Positions 35,516 to 44,261 of a stretch of DNA of 64,000 bases are shown one piece after another. The notes beneath the pieces are model-generated. The model saw only the letters and a list, made by a program, of their open reading frames with translations. It was not told where the DNA came from and searched no databases. Origin of the DNA: Myxococcaceae bacterium (GTDB lineage Bacteria; Myxococcota; Myxococcia; Myxococcales; Myxococcaceae); NCBI GenBank assembly GCA_016793095.1, contig JAEUJQ010000054.1, positions 1 through 64,000 on the forward strand, read 5' to 3'. The position numbers and the translations under genes are program-made. How positions within the stretch are numbered: the first letter of the stretch is position 1; each line of letters begins with the position of its first letter.

Positions 35516-37357
35516 TCAGAAGCTCTGAATGCTGTGGCCGACCGCTGCCTTCGCGATCGCGCGGTTCATGATGCGCTCGACGAAGGGCTTCGCCTGCTCG
35601 TCCAGCTCGTGAATGGCGTTCTTCAGCGCCGCGTGATCCGACGTCGTCTTCGAGAGCTCCTCGAGGGCGCTGACGCCCAGCTCGAAGCGCTTGCGCTCGT
35701 CGGCCGACAAGAGGTCGCCGTTCTCACCGAGCTGCTTCTTCGCGTCGATCAGCACCCGCGTCGCCTCGACCTGCTGCTCCACCAGCAGCCGCTGGTCGAT
35801 GTCCTCTTCCGCGTGATCGATGGAGTCGAGCAACATCTGCTCGATCTCCTCGTCCGACAGGCCGTGCGTCGGCTTCACGGTGATCGCCTGTTCGACGCCG
35901 GTGGTCTGCTCCTTCGCCTTCACCGAGAGGATGCCGTCGGCGTCGATGGAGAACGTCACCTGCACGCGGCCCATGCCCGCGGGCATCGGTGGAATGCCCG
36001 ACAGTCGGAAGCGCGCGAGCGAACGACAGTCCTTCACCAGCTCGCGCTCGCCCTGCACGACGTGGATGTCCATGCCGGTCTGCGCGTCCTGGAAGGTCGT
36101 GAAGACCTGCGCCTGCGCGATGGGAATGGCGCTGTTCCTCGGGATCACCTTCTCGGCGATGCCGCCCATCGTCTCGAGGCCGAGGGACAGCGGAATCACG
36201 TCGAGCAGCAGCACCTCGTCCTGGCGCTCGGCGTTGGTGAGCAGGTCGGCCTGAATCGCTGCGCCCAGCGCGACGACCTGGTCGGGGTCGATGTCGGCCA
36301 GGGGCGGCTTGCCGAACAACGCCTCCACGAACCGGCGCACCGCGGGCACCCGCGTCGAGCCTCCGACGAGCACCACGCCCTTCACGTCCGCCGCCGTGTG
36401 CCCCGAGTCCTTCAGCGCCCGCCGCACCGCTGCGCCCGTCTTCTGGAGCAGCGCATCGATCCACCCCTCGAAGGCCTCGCGGCTGATGCGCAGCGTCTGG
36501 CCGTCGAGCTCGAGCGTCGTCTCGGTGAGCTCGGTGAGCCGCTCCTTCGCCGCCCGGGCGAGCTGGAGCAGCAGCGCGATCTGCGAAGGGGAGGGCGCAG
36601 TGATGCCGAACGCCGTCAGCGCCTGCTGCACGATCGCGCGATCGAAGTCGTCGCCGCCGAGGGCCGAATCGCCGCCGACCGCCTTCACCTGAAACACGCC
36701 ATCGACCAGCTCGAGGATCGAGATGTCGAAGGTGCCGCCGCCGAGATCGTAGACGGCGAAGGTCCCCTGAACGCCCTTGTCCAGGCCGTACGCCAGCGCG
36801 GCCGCGGTGGGCTCGTTCAAGAGGCGGAGCACCTCGAGGCCCGCGAGCCGTCCGGCGTCCTTCGTGGCCTGCCGCTGCGCGTCGTCGAAGTAGGCCGGCA
36901 CGGTGATGACGGCCTGCTCCACCTTGCCCGCGAAGGCTGACTCGGCGCGCCGCTTGAGCGTGCGGAGGATCTCCCCGCTCACCTCGATGGGCGTCACGGG
37001 CTGTCCGCCCGCGACCTGGAAGCGCACGACGCCGGAGCCCTCCAGGAACTTGTACGCGCCGAGCTTCTTCGTCTCGACGTCGCCGAGCGACTTCCCCATG
37101 AAGCGCTTCACCGACTTGATGGTGTCGGTGGGGAACCGGGGCAGGAGCTCGACGGCGCGCCTGCCGACGATCACGCCGCCGTTCGACGCGTAGTGGACTA
37201 CCGAGGGCAGCAGCAGCGCGTCACCCTCGTCCGCGGCCACACAGGTGGGCTTGCCCTGAATGACGGCCGCCACGAGAGAGTTCGTCGTGCCCAGATCGAT
37301 GCCGACGACGTGCCCCTTCGGCTTGAGCGGATCGTGGATCTGCAGGAACCCCTTCAC
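35516..37357 (-). CDS. hscA: Fe-S assembly chaperone HscA (Hsp70)
   Basis: A 613-residue Hsp70 of the HscA type. The ATPase domain has [13 protein letters not shown] (about residues 18-30), [15 protein letters not shown] and [13 protein letters not shown]; the beta domain contains the substrate-binding region ([16 protein letters not shown]-like) and the helical lid follows. HscA uses ATP to release the cluster from IscU, binding its LPPVK motif, which is present in the IscU encoded here. The operon position between hscB and fdx is the standard one. The ATG overlaps the hscB stop by four bases. Confidence 0.95.
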   Translation of the reverse strand: MKGFLQIHDPLKPKGHVVGIDLGTTNSLVAAVIQGKPTCVAADEGDALLLPSVVHYASNGGVIVGRRAVELLPRFPTDTIKSVKRFMGKSLGDVETKKLGAYKFLEGSGVVRFQVAGGQPVTPIEVSGEILRTLKRRAESAFAGKVEQAVITVPAYFDDAQRQATKDAGRLAGLEVLRLLNEPTAAALAYGLDKGVQGTFAVYDLGGGTFDISILELVDGVFQVKAVGGDSALGGDDFDRAIVQQALTAFGITAPSPSQIALLLQLARAAKERLTELTETTLELDGQTLRISREAFEGWIDALLQKTGAAVRRALKDSGHTAADVKGVVLVGGSTRVPAVRRFVEALFGKPPLADIDPDQVVALGAAIQADLLTNAERQDEVLLLDVIPLSLGLETMGGIAEKVIPRNSAIPIAQAQVFTTFQDAQTGMDIHVVQGERELVKDCRSLARFRLSGIPPMPAGMGRVQVTFSIDADGILSVKAKEQTTGVEQAITVKPTHGLSDEEIEQMLLDSIDHAEEDIDQRLLVEQQVEATRVLIDAKKQLGENGDLLSADERKRFELGVSALEELSKTTSDHAALKNAIHELDEQAKPFVERIMNRAIAKAAVGHSIQSF

Positions 37358-37875
37358 GACAGCGTCTCCTCTTCGAGCGACTCCACCTCTTCGACGAAGC
37401 GCGTGAAGTAGCGCACGCGACCGAGCTGGTGCGCTGCGCCCGCGAGATCGTCCTTCGCGAGCGCGGCCTTCGCGCGCTCGAGCGCCGCGCCCTTGTCACG
37501 CTCGATCTCGTCGGCCATGGCGCGGGCCTTCGCGACGTCGCGGGTCTTCTTCAGGGCCTCGAGCCGCTCGCGGCGCTCGATCACCTCTTCGAGGAACTCG
37601 AGCGGCATCTTCGCCTGGGCGGCGGAGGCCTCGTTGTCGAGATCGATCCCCCTGAGCTTGAGGACGTAGAACGCGCGGCGCACCGGGTCCTTGAGCACCT
37701 TGAAGGCGTCGTTGAGCGCGGTGGTGCGCTCCAGCGCGATCAGCCGGGTGTGAGCGTCTGCCTGAACGAAGCGATCGGGGTGGTACTCGAGCGACAGCTC
37801 GCGCAGCCTCTGCTCCAGCGCCTTGACGTCGAGCTCGAGCGTTGGCGTCAGGCCGAAGACCTCGAAGTGGTTCAT
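37354..37875 (-). CDS. hscB: Co-chaperone HscB (J-domain)
   Basis: A 173-residue HscB. The N-terminal J domain starts at MNHFEVFGL and has the diagnostic HPD at 32-34 (LEYHPDRF); the C-terminal three-helix part binds IscU. A start at 37902 is possible but would overlap iscA; the ATG at 37875 gives the usual N terminus and lies five bases from the iscA stop. HscB delivers IscU to HscA. Its stop overlaps the hscA start (ATGA). Confidence 0.92.
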   Translation of the reverse strand: MNHFEVFGLTPTLELDVKALEQRLRELSLEYHPDRFVQADAHTRLIALERTTALNDAFKVLKDPVRRAFYVLKLRGIDLDNEASAAQAKMPLEFLEEVIERRERLEALKKTRDVAKARAMADEIERDKGAALERAKAALAKDDLAGAAHQLGRVRYFTRFVEEVESLEEETLS

Positions 37876-37879
37876 GACG

Positions 37880-38275
37880 TCAGACCGAGAAGCTGTCGCC
37901 ACACCCGCACGCGGCCTTCTCGTTCGGGTTCCTCAGCTTGAAGCCCGACGCCATGATCGTCTCTTCGAAGATCAGCTCGGTGCCCATCAAGTACAGGTAG
38001 CTCTTCGGATCGACGAAGACGCGCACGCCGTCGCGCTCGAAGACCTTGTCACGGGGCTTCGGCTCCTCCGCCCACTCCATGTGGTAGGCGAGGCCCGAGC
38101 AGCCACCGCCCTTCACGGCCATGCGGAGGCCGGCGTTGGGGGTGTTGCGATCGGTGAGGAGCTTCTTGAGCCGCACCACCGCGCTGTCGTCGATGCCGAT
38201 GCCCTTGCCGCCCGGCTTCCCCGTCGGGAGCGCGTTCGGGTTGGGGGCGATGACGGTGGAGGCGGCCTCGGTCAT
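37880..38275 (-). CDS. iscA: A-type Fe-S carrier IscA
   Basis: A 131-residue A-type carrier. The three conserved cysteines are in GGGCSGLAYHM (about residue 59) and ACGCGDSF near the C terminus. Relative to IscA of E. coli (107 residues) it has about 25 extra N-terminal residues rich in Ala, Pro, Asn and Gly, before GIGIDDSAVVRLKKLL. It carries iron or [Fe-S] clusters to apoproteins. It overlaps iscU by four bases. Confidence 0.92.
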   Translation of the reverse strand: MTEAASTVIAPNPNALPTGKPGGKGIGIDDSAVVRLKKLLTDRNTPNAGLRMAVKGGGCSGLAYHMEWAEEPKPRDKVFERDGVRVFVDPKSYLYLMGTELIFEETIMASGFKLRNPNEKAACGCGDSFSV

Positions 38276-38706
38276 GGCGTGCTCACGGTCGCGGAGGGAG
38301 CCGGCGCCGGCTTCTCGCCGAGGCGCTTCGCGCGCTTCTCCTGGAAGTCCTTGATGGCGGCCTTGATCGCGTCCTCGGCGAGCACCGAGCAGTGGATCTT
38401 CACCGGCGGCAGCGACAGCTCCTTCGCGATCTCCTTGTTGGTGATCTGCTGCGCGTCCTCCAGCGACTTGCCCTTCACCCACTCGGTGACGAGCGAGGAC
38501 GAGGCGATCGCCGAGCCGCAGCCGAAGGTCTTGAACTTCGCGTCCTGAATCACGCCCTCGTCCGAGATCTTGAGCTGCAGCCGCATCACGTCGCCGCAGG
38601 CCGGCGCGCCGACCAGGCCGGTGCCGACGTTCGGATCTTCCTTGTCGAGCGTGCCGACGTTCTGGGGGTTCTCGTAGTGCTCGATGACCTTGGTGCTGTA
38701 CGCCAT
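38272..38706 (-). CDS. iscU: Fe-S cluster scaffold IscU
   Basis: A 144-residue IscU. The three ligand cysteines are in APACGDVM (C37), FGCGSAIASSSL (about C63) and KIHCSVLAED (about C106), with the conserved Asp two residues after the first. The HscA-binding LPPVK is present just before the third cysteine. Compared with E. coli IscU (128 residues) it has a C-terminal Pro/Ala-rich tail of about 16 residues. It begins 24 bp after iscS. Confidence 0.95.
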   Translation of the reverse strand: MAYSTKVIEHYENPQNVGTLDKEDPNVGTGLVGAPACGDVMRLQLKISDEGVIQDAKFKTFGCGSAIASSSLVTEWVKGKSLEDAQQITNKEIAKELSLPPVKIHCSVLAEDAIKAAIKDFQEKRAKRLGEKPAPAPSATVSTP

Positions 38707-38730
38707 GGGTTCTCCTCGGGGGTCGGTGGG

Positions 38731-40092
38731 TCAGTGGGCGGTCCAGGCGATCGACTTCAGATCGACGCCTTCTTTCGCCATCTCGTACAAGGGCGACATG
38801 TCGCGCAGCTTCTTCACGGCGCGGGTGACGAGGTCGATCACGTAATCGACCTCTTCCTGCGTGGTGAAGCGCCCCAGCCCGAAGCGGATCGACGAGTGCG
38901 CCATGTCTTCGTCGACGCCCAGGGCGCGCAGCACGTAGCTGGGCTCGAGGGACGCCGAGGTGCACGCCGAGCCTGAGCTCACCGCGACGTCCTTGATGGC
39001 CATCATCATCGCCTCGCCCTCGACGTAGGCGAACGAGACGTTGAGGTTGCCGGGCAACCGGTGCTCCACGGAGCCGTTCACCGTCAGGAGATCGAGGTTC
39101 TTCGACAGGCCGGCCCAGAGGCGATCTCGCAGCGCCGCGACGCGGCTCGCCTCGGTGGCCAGCTCGCTCTTCGCGATCTCGGCGGCGGCTCCGAAGCCCA
39201 CGATGCCGGCGACGTTGAGCGTGCCCGAGCGCATGCCCCGCTCATGACCGCCGCCGTCGATCTGCGCGCCGAGGCGAACGCGTGGCTTGCGGCGCACGTA
39301 CAGCGCGCCGACGCCCTTGGGCCCGTACATCTTGTGCGCGGTGAGCGAGACGAGGTCGGCCTTCACCGCCTCGACGTCGAACGGGATCTTGCCGATGCCC
39401 TGCACCGCGTCGGTGTGGAAGAGCACGCCCTTCTCCCGGCAGATCTTCCCGATCTCGGCGAGGGGCTGGACGACGCCGATCTCGTTGTTGGCGAACATGA
39501 TGCTGACGAGGATCGTCTTGTCGGTGATCGCCGCGCGCAGCTGGTCGAGATCGACGAGCCCGTCCTTCTTCGGGGCCAGGTAGGTGACGCGGGCGCCGAC
39601 GCGGGTCTTGTCGATCCACCGCTTCAGCACCTCGTCCTTCTCGAGCTCGTGCTTGATCTCCAGCGTCGCGAGCTCCTCGGCCGCGACGTCGCGCCCGGTG
39701 AGCTCCATGAGCCGCTGCAGCTTCAGCTCGTCGAGGCGATCGAGGCGCTGCCGCTCGAGCCGCTTGCAGGTGTCGAGCACGGCCTTGTGCTCGGTGGACA
39801 TCGTGACGATGTGGTCGCCCTTGTCCTTGTAGAACTCCACCACGCCCTTGATGGCGAGGTTGTTCGACTCGGTCGCGCCGGAGGTGAAGACGAGCTCCTT
39901 GTCCGACGCGCCGATGAGCGCCGCCACCTGCTTGCGGGCCTTCTCGACCGCCGCCTCGGCCTTCCACCCGAAGGCGTGATTGCGCGAAGCCGCGTTGCCG
40001 AAGTCGTCGGTGAAGTACGGCTTCATTGCCTCCAACACGCGCGGGTCCATCGGCGTGGTGGAGTGGTAATCCATGAAGATCGGCAGCTTCAT
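38731..40092 (-). CDS. iscS: Cysteine desulfurase IscS with internal insertion
   Basis: A 453-residue cysteine desulfurase that gives sulfur to IscU. The N terminus [19 protein letters not shown], the pyridoxal-phosphate lysine in [12 protein letters not shown] and the active cysteine in [10 protein letters not shown] are all present. Typical IscS is about 404 residues; here residues about 114-167 (39592-39753) are a charged helical insertion between [15 protein letters not shown] and [10 protein letters not shown]. The start at 40092 gives the normal N terminus. It is the first gene of the isc operon. No iscR gene is adjacent. Confidence 0.95.
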   Translation of the reverse strand: MKLPIFMDYHSTTPMDPRVLEAMKPYFTDDFGNAASRNHAFGWKAEAAVEKARKQVAALIGASDKELVFTSGATESNNLAIKGVVEFYKDKGDHIVTMSTEHKAVLDTCKRLERQRLDRLDELKLQRLMELTGRDVAAEELATLEIKHELEKDEVLKRWIDKTRVGARVTYLAPKKDGLVDLDQLRAAITDKTILVSIMFANNEIGVVQPLAEIGKICREKGVLFHTDAVQGIGKIPFDVEAVKADLVSLTAHKMYGPKGVGALYVRRKPRVRLGAQIDGGGHERGMRSGTLNVAGIVGFGAAAEIAKSELATEASRVAALRDRLWAGLSKNLDLLTVNGSVEHRLPGNLNVSFAYVEGEAMMMAIKDVAVSSGSACTSASLEPSYVLRALGVDEDMAHSSIRFGLGRFTTQEEVDYVIDLVTRAVKKLRDMSPLYEMAKEGVDLKSIAWTAH

Positions 40093-40112
40093 CTTGAGAG
40101 TCGCTTTCAAAA

Positions 40113-40129
40113 TGGACCAGCCAGGTCCA
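40113..40129. promoter_or_regulatory. Operator-like 17-bp palindrome, downstream copy
   Basis: TGGACCAGCCAGGTCCA is an almost perfect palindrome (TGGACC/GGTCCA arms). It lies about 17 bases downstream of the predicted transcription start of iscS, and 14 of 17 bases match the second copy at 40161-40177. The centre-to-centre distance is 48 bp. Confidence 0.65.
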
Positions 40130-40143
40130 GAATCACGGTTTTG

Positions 40144-40172
40144 TCGTAGCGGCGGAGATGTGGACCCGTCAA
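40144..40172 (-). promoter_or_regulatory. Promoter of the isc operon
   Basis: On the minus strand TTGACG (40172-40167) and CTACGA (40149-40144) are 17 bases apart. The leader is about 45 nt. The -35 box lies inside the upstream operator-like palindrome, and the downstream palindrome lies just past the start point. Confidence 0.65.
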
Positions 40173-40177
40173 GTCCA
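40161..40177. promoter_or_regulatory. Operator-like 17-bp palindrome, upstream copy
   Basis: TGGACCCGTCAAGTCCA is flanked by ATG and CAT-like bases, giving an outer perfect inverted repeat ATGTGGAC/GTCCACAT with a seven-base spacer. It overlaps the -35 box of the isc promoter and matches the copy at 40113-40129 at 14 of 17 positions. Confidence 0.7.
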
Positions 40178-40369
40178 CATTGACCTCCGTCACGGTCTCT
40201 CAAGAACGTCAGGGTGTTGCGCCGCCGCTTCGGACTGGTCGCGGTGTTCCGTGCTGGGGCGCGCTGAACTGGCCCACCCGTCCGCCCCCCCTCGGGTTTG
40301 AAGGGGTTTGGACCGCGGCACGGGTGTCGCTCAGGCCCAGCCCCGTCCCACCCTCATCACGGAGCGCCC

Positions 40370-41905
40370 ATGTCCCGCCCACCCAACGCGAAGGATCTGC
40401 CCTCGGTCGTTGTCTCCGAGGTCGAGCCCACCCGGTACACGCAGGGCTGGCGCCGCGGGAAGCCCGAGGAGGACCCCGACAAGCTCAAGCGCTGGGGCGT
40501 CATCTCGGCGCGGCCGAGCGAGTTCCTGATCCGCATGCGCGGCGGTGACGTGATCACGAGCGGGCAGGGCGCCACCGTCTTCAAGTGGCCGTGGGACTCG
40601 GTGGCGATCGTCCCCACCACCGTGCAGCGGCTCACCTTCACGGCCGATCAGATCACCATGGAGAAGGTCGGCGTGAAGGTGACGGGCATCGTCGTCTACC
40701 GCATCGCCGAGCCGCTCATCGCGTTCCGCATGCTGAACTTCAGCTTCCCCGAGCGCGCCCAGGAGAAGCTGGCGCTGATGATGGAGGAGATGTGCATCGG
40801 CGCGACCCGGCGCCTGGTGGCGAACCTCACCCTCGAGGAGTGCCTTACCCGCCGGAAGGACGCGCTCGCCTCGGAGCTGGTGCGCGAGGTCGCGCCGGTC
40901 GTCTCGGGCAACGGACAGCTCGAAGACTCGACCAACCGCGGCTGGGGCGTGATCGTCGACACCATCGAGATCCAGGACGTGCGCGTCACCTCGCAGCAGG
41001 TGTTCGCGAACATGCAGGCGCGGTTCCGCCAGGAGCAGGAGCGGGTGGCCCGCGAGGCCGAGCTGGTGAAGCAGCGGTCGATCAAGCTCAACGAGGCGTC
41101 CACCGAGCAGGAGGTCGAGCTCTCGCGCGTCGCCGCGCAGACCGAGATCCGCCGCAAGAAGCAGGTCGCCGAGGAGGACGCGCGGCTCGAGAAGATCCAC
41201 GGTGACGCGCGGGTCGAGGAGCAGCGCCTCGCGCAGGAGCGACTCAACCGCGCCAACCAGGTCGCCGCCGAGCGCGAGTTCCAGCTCGCGAAGATCCACG
41301 CGGAGCAGGAGGTGCGGCAGCGCAAGCAGCTCGCTGACGAGGCCGCCGCCCTCGAGGCCGCCCAGGCCCAGGCCCGGCTCGCCGAGGCCAGGGTGGCCGC
41401 CGAGGAGAAGCTCGCGCTCGACAAGCAGCTCGCCGACGCCCGCCTGCAGCAGGAGCGCCTGCGCAACGAGGTCGAGGTCGCGCGCCTCGAGGCAGAAGCG
41501 GAGCAGGCCCGCCACTCGGCGCGGGTCGCCGAGGAGCAGCAGCAGGCCGAGCTCATGCGCTCACGCTCGGACGTCGCCGAAGCGAAGCGCCAGCTCGCCG
41601 AGATCGAGGCGAAGACGGTCGAGCTCGAGGTCAAGAAGCAGGAGCTCCTGTCGAAGCTCGAGCTCGATCGCGCCGCGCGCTTCAAGGAGATCGAGAACAC
41701 CCTGTCGCCCGAAGCCATTCAGCTCGCCATCGCGCACAAGCTGCCGGAGCTCGCCCAGGCCTTCCAGCAGAAGATGGGCGAGGTGCACGTCACCGCCGTC
41801 GATGGCGCCAACCCGTTCGGGTACATCGCTGCGGCCGTCGAGGGCGTCATGGGGCTCGCCCGCAGCGCCGGCCTCGAGCTGCCGAAGAAACCCACGGACT
41901 CGTGA
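40370..41905 (+). CDS. SPFH/band-7 coiled-coil protein (flotillin-like)
   Basis: A 511-residue protein. Residues 20-210 are an SPFH/PHB-like domain (EFLIRMRGGDVITSGQGATV, QITMEKVGVKVTGIVVYRI, WGVIVDTIEIQDVRVTSQ). Residues 215-430 are a long Glu/Ala/Arg/Gln coiled coil, and the tail (LAIAHKLPELAQAFQQKMG) includes a short conserved helix. Such proteins assemble membrane-associated scaffolds; no clear membrane helix is present, so membrane attachment is uncertain. GGAG precedes the ATG. It is divergent from the isc operon, sharing the operator-containing gap, and is followed 44 bp later by a DsbD-type gene. Confidence 0.75.
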   Translation: MSRPPNAKDLPSVVVSEVEPTRYTQGWRRGKPEEDPDKLKRWGVISARPSEFLIRMRGGDVITSGQGATVFKWPWDSVAIVPTTVQRLTFTADQITMEKVGVKVTGIVVYRIAEPLIAFRMLNFSFPERAQEKLALMMEEMCIGATRRLVANLTLEECLTRRKDALASELVREVAPVVSGNGQLEDSTNRGWGVIVDTIEIQDVRVTSQQVFANMQARFRQEQERVAREAELVKQRSIKLNEASTEQEVELSRVAAQTEIRRKKQVAEEDARLEKIHGDARVEEQRLAQERLNRANQVAAEREFQLAKIHAEQEVRQRKQLADEAAALEAAQAQARLAEARVAAEEKLALDKQLADARLQQERLRNEVEVARLEAEAEQARHSARVAEEQQQAELMRSRSDVAEAKRQLAEIEAKTVELEVKKQELLSKLELDRAARFKEIENTLSPEAIQLAIAHKLPELAQAFQQKMGEVHVTAVDGANPFGYIAAAVEGVMGLARSAGLELPKKPTDS

Positions 41906-41949
41906 ATCTCCCTGAAACCCCCGGGCCTCTGATTACATAGGGACCCGGT

Positions 41950-43503
41950 ATGGGACGACTTCAGGTTCTTGGCATCGCGGTGTTGGCGGCGGTCGGCCTG
42001 GCGGTCGTGCCCGAGCTCTTGCCGACCGGACCCTCGAACACCCTCGATCCGACGAAGCTGCTCGAGTCTGGCCAGTGGATGATCGCCGCCGGGCTCGTCT
42101 TCGCCGGCGGCCTGCTGACGTCGCTGACGCCGTGTGTCTACCCGCTGATCCCGATCACCGTCGGAGTCTTCGGGGCCCGGCAGGCCTCGAGCCGCGGGCG
42201 CGCCTTCGTCCTCACCAGTGCGTACGTGAACGGCATGGGCCTCGTCTTCGCCATCCTCGGCGTGGTGGCGGGCATGACGGGCAAGGCCTTCGGCTCGGCC
42301 CTCGGTAACCCGTGGGTCGTCACCGGCCTCGCGCTCTTCATGCTGGTGCTCGCGTCGTCGATGTTCGGCGCCTTCGAGCTCGCCCTGCCGTCGGGGCTGG
42401 CGCTCAAGTTGAACAACGTGGGCGGCGGAGGCCTCCTCGGCGCGCTGCTCATGGGCTCGGTGGCGGGGTTCCTCGCGGCGCCCTGCACCGGCCCGACGCT
42501 CGCGGGACTCCTGGCGTGGATCTCGAAGACGCAGGATCCGACGCTCGGTGGGCTGCTGCTCTACGTCTACGCCCTCGGCATCGGCGTGCCCTTCTTCATC
42601 ATCGGCGTCTTCACGGTGCGGCTGCCCAAGGGCGGCGTGTGGATGGAGTGGGTGAAGAGCATCTTCGGCGTCGCGCTGCTGGCCCTCGCCGCCTCCTACC
42701 TGCGCGACGCGTTCCCCTCGATCCGGACGGCGCTCGAAGGCCTCGGCATCGCGACGGGCAAGGCCTTCGGCATCGGGATCGCCTCGGTGCTCGCCTTCGT
42801 CGGCGTGCTGCTGGGCGCGATCCACCTGTCCTTCAAGGAGAAGGGCGAGTGGCCGCTCAAGGCCGTCGGCGTCACCGCCGTGGTGATGGCGTTCCTGCTG
42901 CGCATGTCGGCCGGCGCCGCGCCCGAGCCGGTGAAGGTCGATCCCCAGCTCGCCGACCAGCGCGCCCTGATCGAGCGGGAGATCGCCGAGCTCGATCGGC
43001 AGCTCGGCCTCGAGACTGACCAGGAGAAGAAGAACGTGCTCGCCGCCCGGCTGGCCAGCGCGCGCGACGGCCTCGCGAAGCTCAGCGGCGATCAGGTCGA
43101 GTTCGAGTGGGGGCTGGTCTTCAAAGCCGAAGAGTCGAAGTCGGCGGACCCGTTCGACGCCGCGCTCGCGAAGGCCAGGGCGGACTGCAAGCCGGTGATG
43201 ATCGACTTCTTCGCTGACTGGTGCGCCGCCTGTAAGGAGCTCGACCAGCACACCTACGTCGCGAAGGAGGTCGCGCACGAGGCCCACCGCTTCGTCACCA
43301 TCAAGGTCGACGCGACCAACGATCACGAGGTGACGGACAAGCTGTACGAGAAGTTCGGCGTGCGCGGCCTGCCGACGGTCGCCTTCGTCAGCCCCACCGG
43401 CGAGGTGCTCGACAAGCCCCGCGTCACCGGGTTCATGAAGCCGAAGGAGTTCCTCTCCGAGATGCAGAAGGTCGCGGTCGCGACATGCACGGCCTCGCCC
43501 TGA
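41950..43503 (+). CDS. Short DsbD-type thiol:disulfide interchange protein
   Basis: A 517-residue DsbD-like protein. A beta domain of about eight membrane helices carries the redox cysteines TPCVYPLIP and APCTGPTL, and the C-terminal thioredoxin domain has WCAAC at 424-428 and a GLPTVAF block. The N-terminal alpha domain of E. coli DsbD is absent. It passes electrons from cytoplasmic thioredoxin to the periplasm, for example for c-type cytochrome maturation, which fits the pentaheme cytochrome elsewhere in this window. Between the two parts is a Gln/Glu-rich linker. The stop overlaps the next gene by 19 bp. Confidence 0.88.
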   Translation: MGRLQVLGIAVLAAVGLAVVPELLPTGPSNTLDPTKLLESGQWMIAAGLVFAGGLLTSLTPCVYPLIPITVGVFGARQASSRGRAFVLTSAYVNGMGLVFAILGVVAGMTGKAFGSALGNPWVVTGLALFMLVLASSMFGAFELALPSGLALKLNNVGGGGLLGALLMGSVAGFLAAPCTGPTLAGLLAWISKTQDPTLGGLLLYVYALGIGVPFFIIGVFTVRLPKGGVWMEWVKSIFGVALLALAASYLRDAFPSIRTALEGLGIATGKAFGIGIASVLAFVGVLLGAIHLSFKEKGEWPLKAVGVTAVVMAFLLRMSAGAAPEPVKVDPQLADQRALIEREIAELDRQLGLETDQEKKNVLAARLASARDGLAKLSGDQVEFEWGLVFKAEESKSADPFDAALAKARADCKPVMIDFFADWCAACKELDQHTYVAKEVAHEAHRFVTIKVDATNDHEVTDKLYEKFGVRGLPTVAFVSPTGEVLDKPRVTGFMKPKEFLSEMQKVAVATCTASP

Positions 43504-43928
43504 TCCTGGCGCTCGCCGCCGACGCCGGGGTGGCGCCGCGCGACGAGGTCCTCACGCTCGTGCAGAAGCAGGTGGCGGCGTGGAACCGGGGCGATCTCGA
43601 CGGCTTCTGCGCGGTGTACGCCGATGACGCCGTCTTCGTGACGCCTCCACGCGCCGCGCAGGCCGACGCGGGCGTGAGCGCCTCTGACGGGGTGACGCGC
43701 GGCCGCGCCGAGGTGCTCGCCCGCTACAAGAAGCGGTACCCGGACGGGAAGGCGATGGGCCAGCTCGCGATCGAGCCGTGGGACGTGCGCGAGACGAGGG
43801 ACACGGTGTCGATCTCGGCGAAGTGGACGCTGCGGTACCCGGACAAGCCGGCGCTCAGCGGCAACACGGTGATCGTCCTCCTGCGCGGCGCCGGCGGCTG
43901 GCGCATCGTGCACGACGCGTCGATGTGA
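43485..43928 (+). CDS. SnoaL/DUF4440-like protein
   Basis: A 147-residue protein with a short hydrophobic N terminus (probable signal peptide, MHGLALILALAADAG) and a SnoaL/NTF2-like alpha+beta domain: VQKQVAAWNRGDLDGFCAVYADDAVFV, RGRAEVLARYKKRYPDG and WRIVHDASM. Members of this superfamily have varied ligands; no catalytic residues identify a reaction. It overlaps the end of the DsbD gene by 19 bp, so it is co-transcribed. It is followed by a non-coding minisatellite. Confidence 0.75.
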   Translation: MHGLALILALAADAGVAPRDEVLTLVQKQVAAWNRGDLDGFCAVYADDAVFVTPPRAAQADAGVSASDGVTRGRAEVLARYKKRYPDGKAMGQLAIEPWDVRETRDTVSISAKWTLRYPDKPALSGNTVIVLLRGAGGWRIVHDASM

Positions 43929-43950
43929 GCCGCAGGACGTGTCGAGCTGC

Positions 43951-44070
43951 GCCCCACGAGCGTCGAGGGAGCCCCACGAGCGTCGAGGGAGCCCCACGAG
44001 CGTCGAGGGAGCCGCACGAGCGTCGAGGGACCCTCACGAGCGTCGAGGGACCCCACGAGCGTCGAGGGGA
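43951..44070. repeat. 20-bp minisatellite, six copies plus degenerate flanks
   Basis: Six consecutive 20-bp units of GCCCCACGAGCGTCGAGGGA, the first three identical and the others with one to three changes, run from 43951 to 44070. Degenerate copies extend to about 44140, and a partial copy of GCCGCAGGACGTGTCGAG lies at 43930 and again near 44112, bracketing the array. It fills the 333-bp gap between the SnoaL-like gene and the next lipoprotein gene; nothing else was seen in that gap. Confidence 0.9.
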
Positions 44071-44261
44071 GCCCACGATGCGCCGAGGTGAGCCGCACGA
44101 CGCGCCGATGCGAGGCCGCAGGACGTGTCGAGGTGAGCCGCACGACGGCGCCCCCTGGCCGCGCGAGCCGGCGAGGGCGGAGGACCGCGCCACCGTGCCT
44201 CAACCCTCGAGCAGCGCGCCGAGGGTCGCGCCGCGACCGCAGGTGGAATACGACGCAGCGG

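Noticed and set aside
40180-40208. TTGACC facing the SPFH gene as its promoter
   Set aside because: No acceptable -10 box at 16-18 bases; kept only as a possibility in a gap already explained by the isc promoter.
43951-44140. 20-bp minisatellite as a CRISPR array
   Set aside because: There are no spacers between units and no cas genes nearby.
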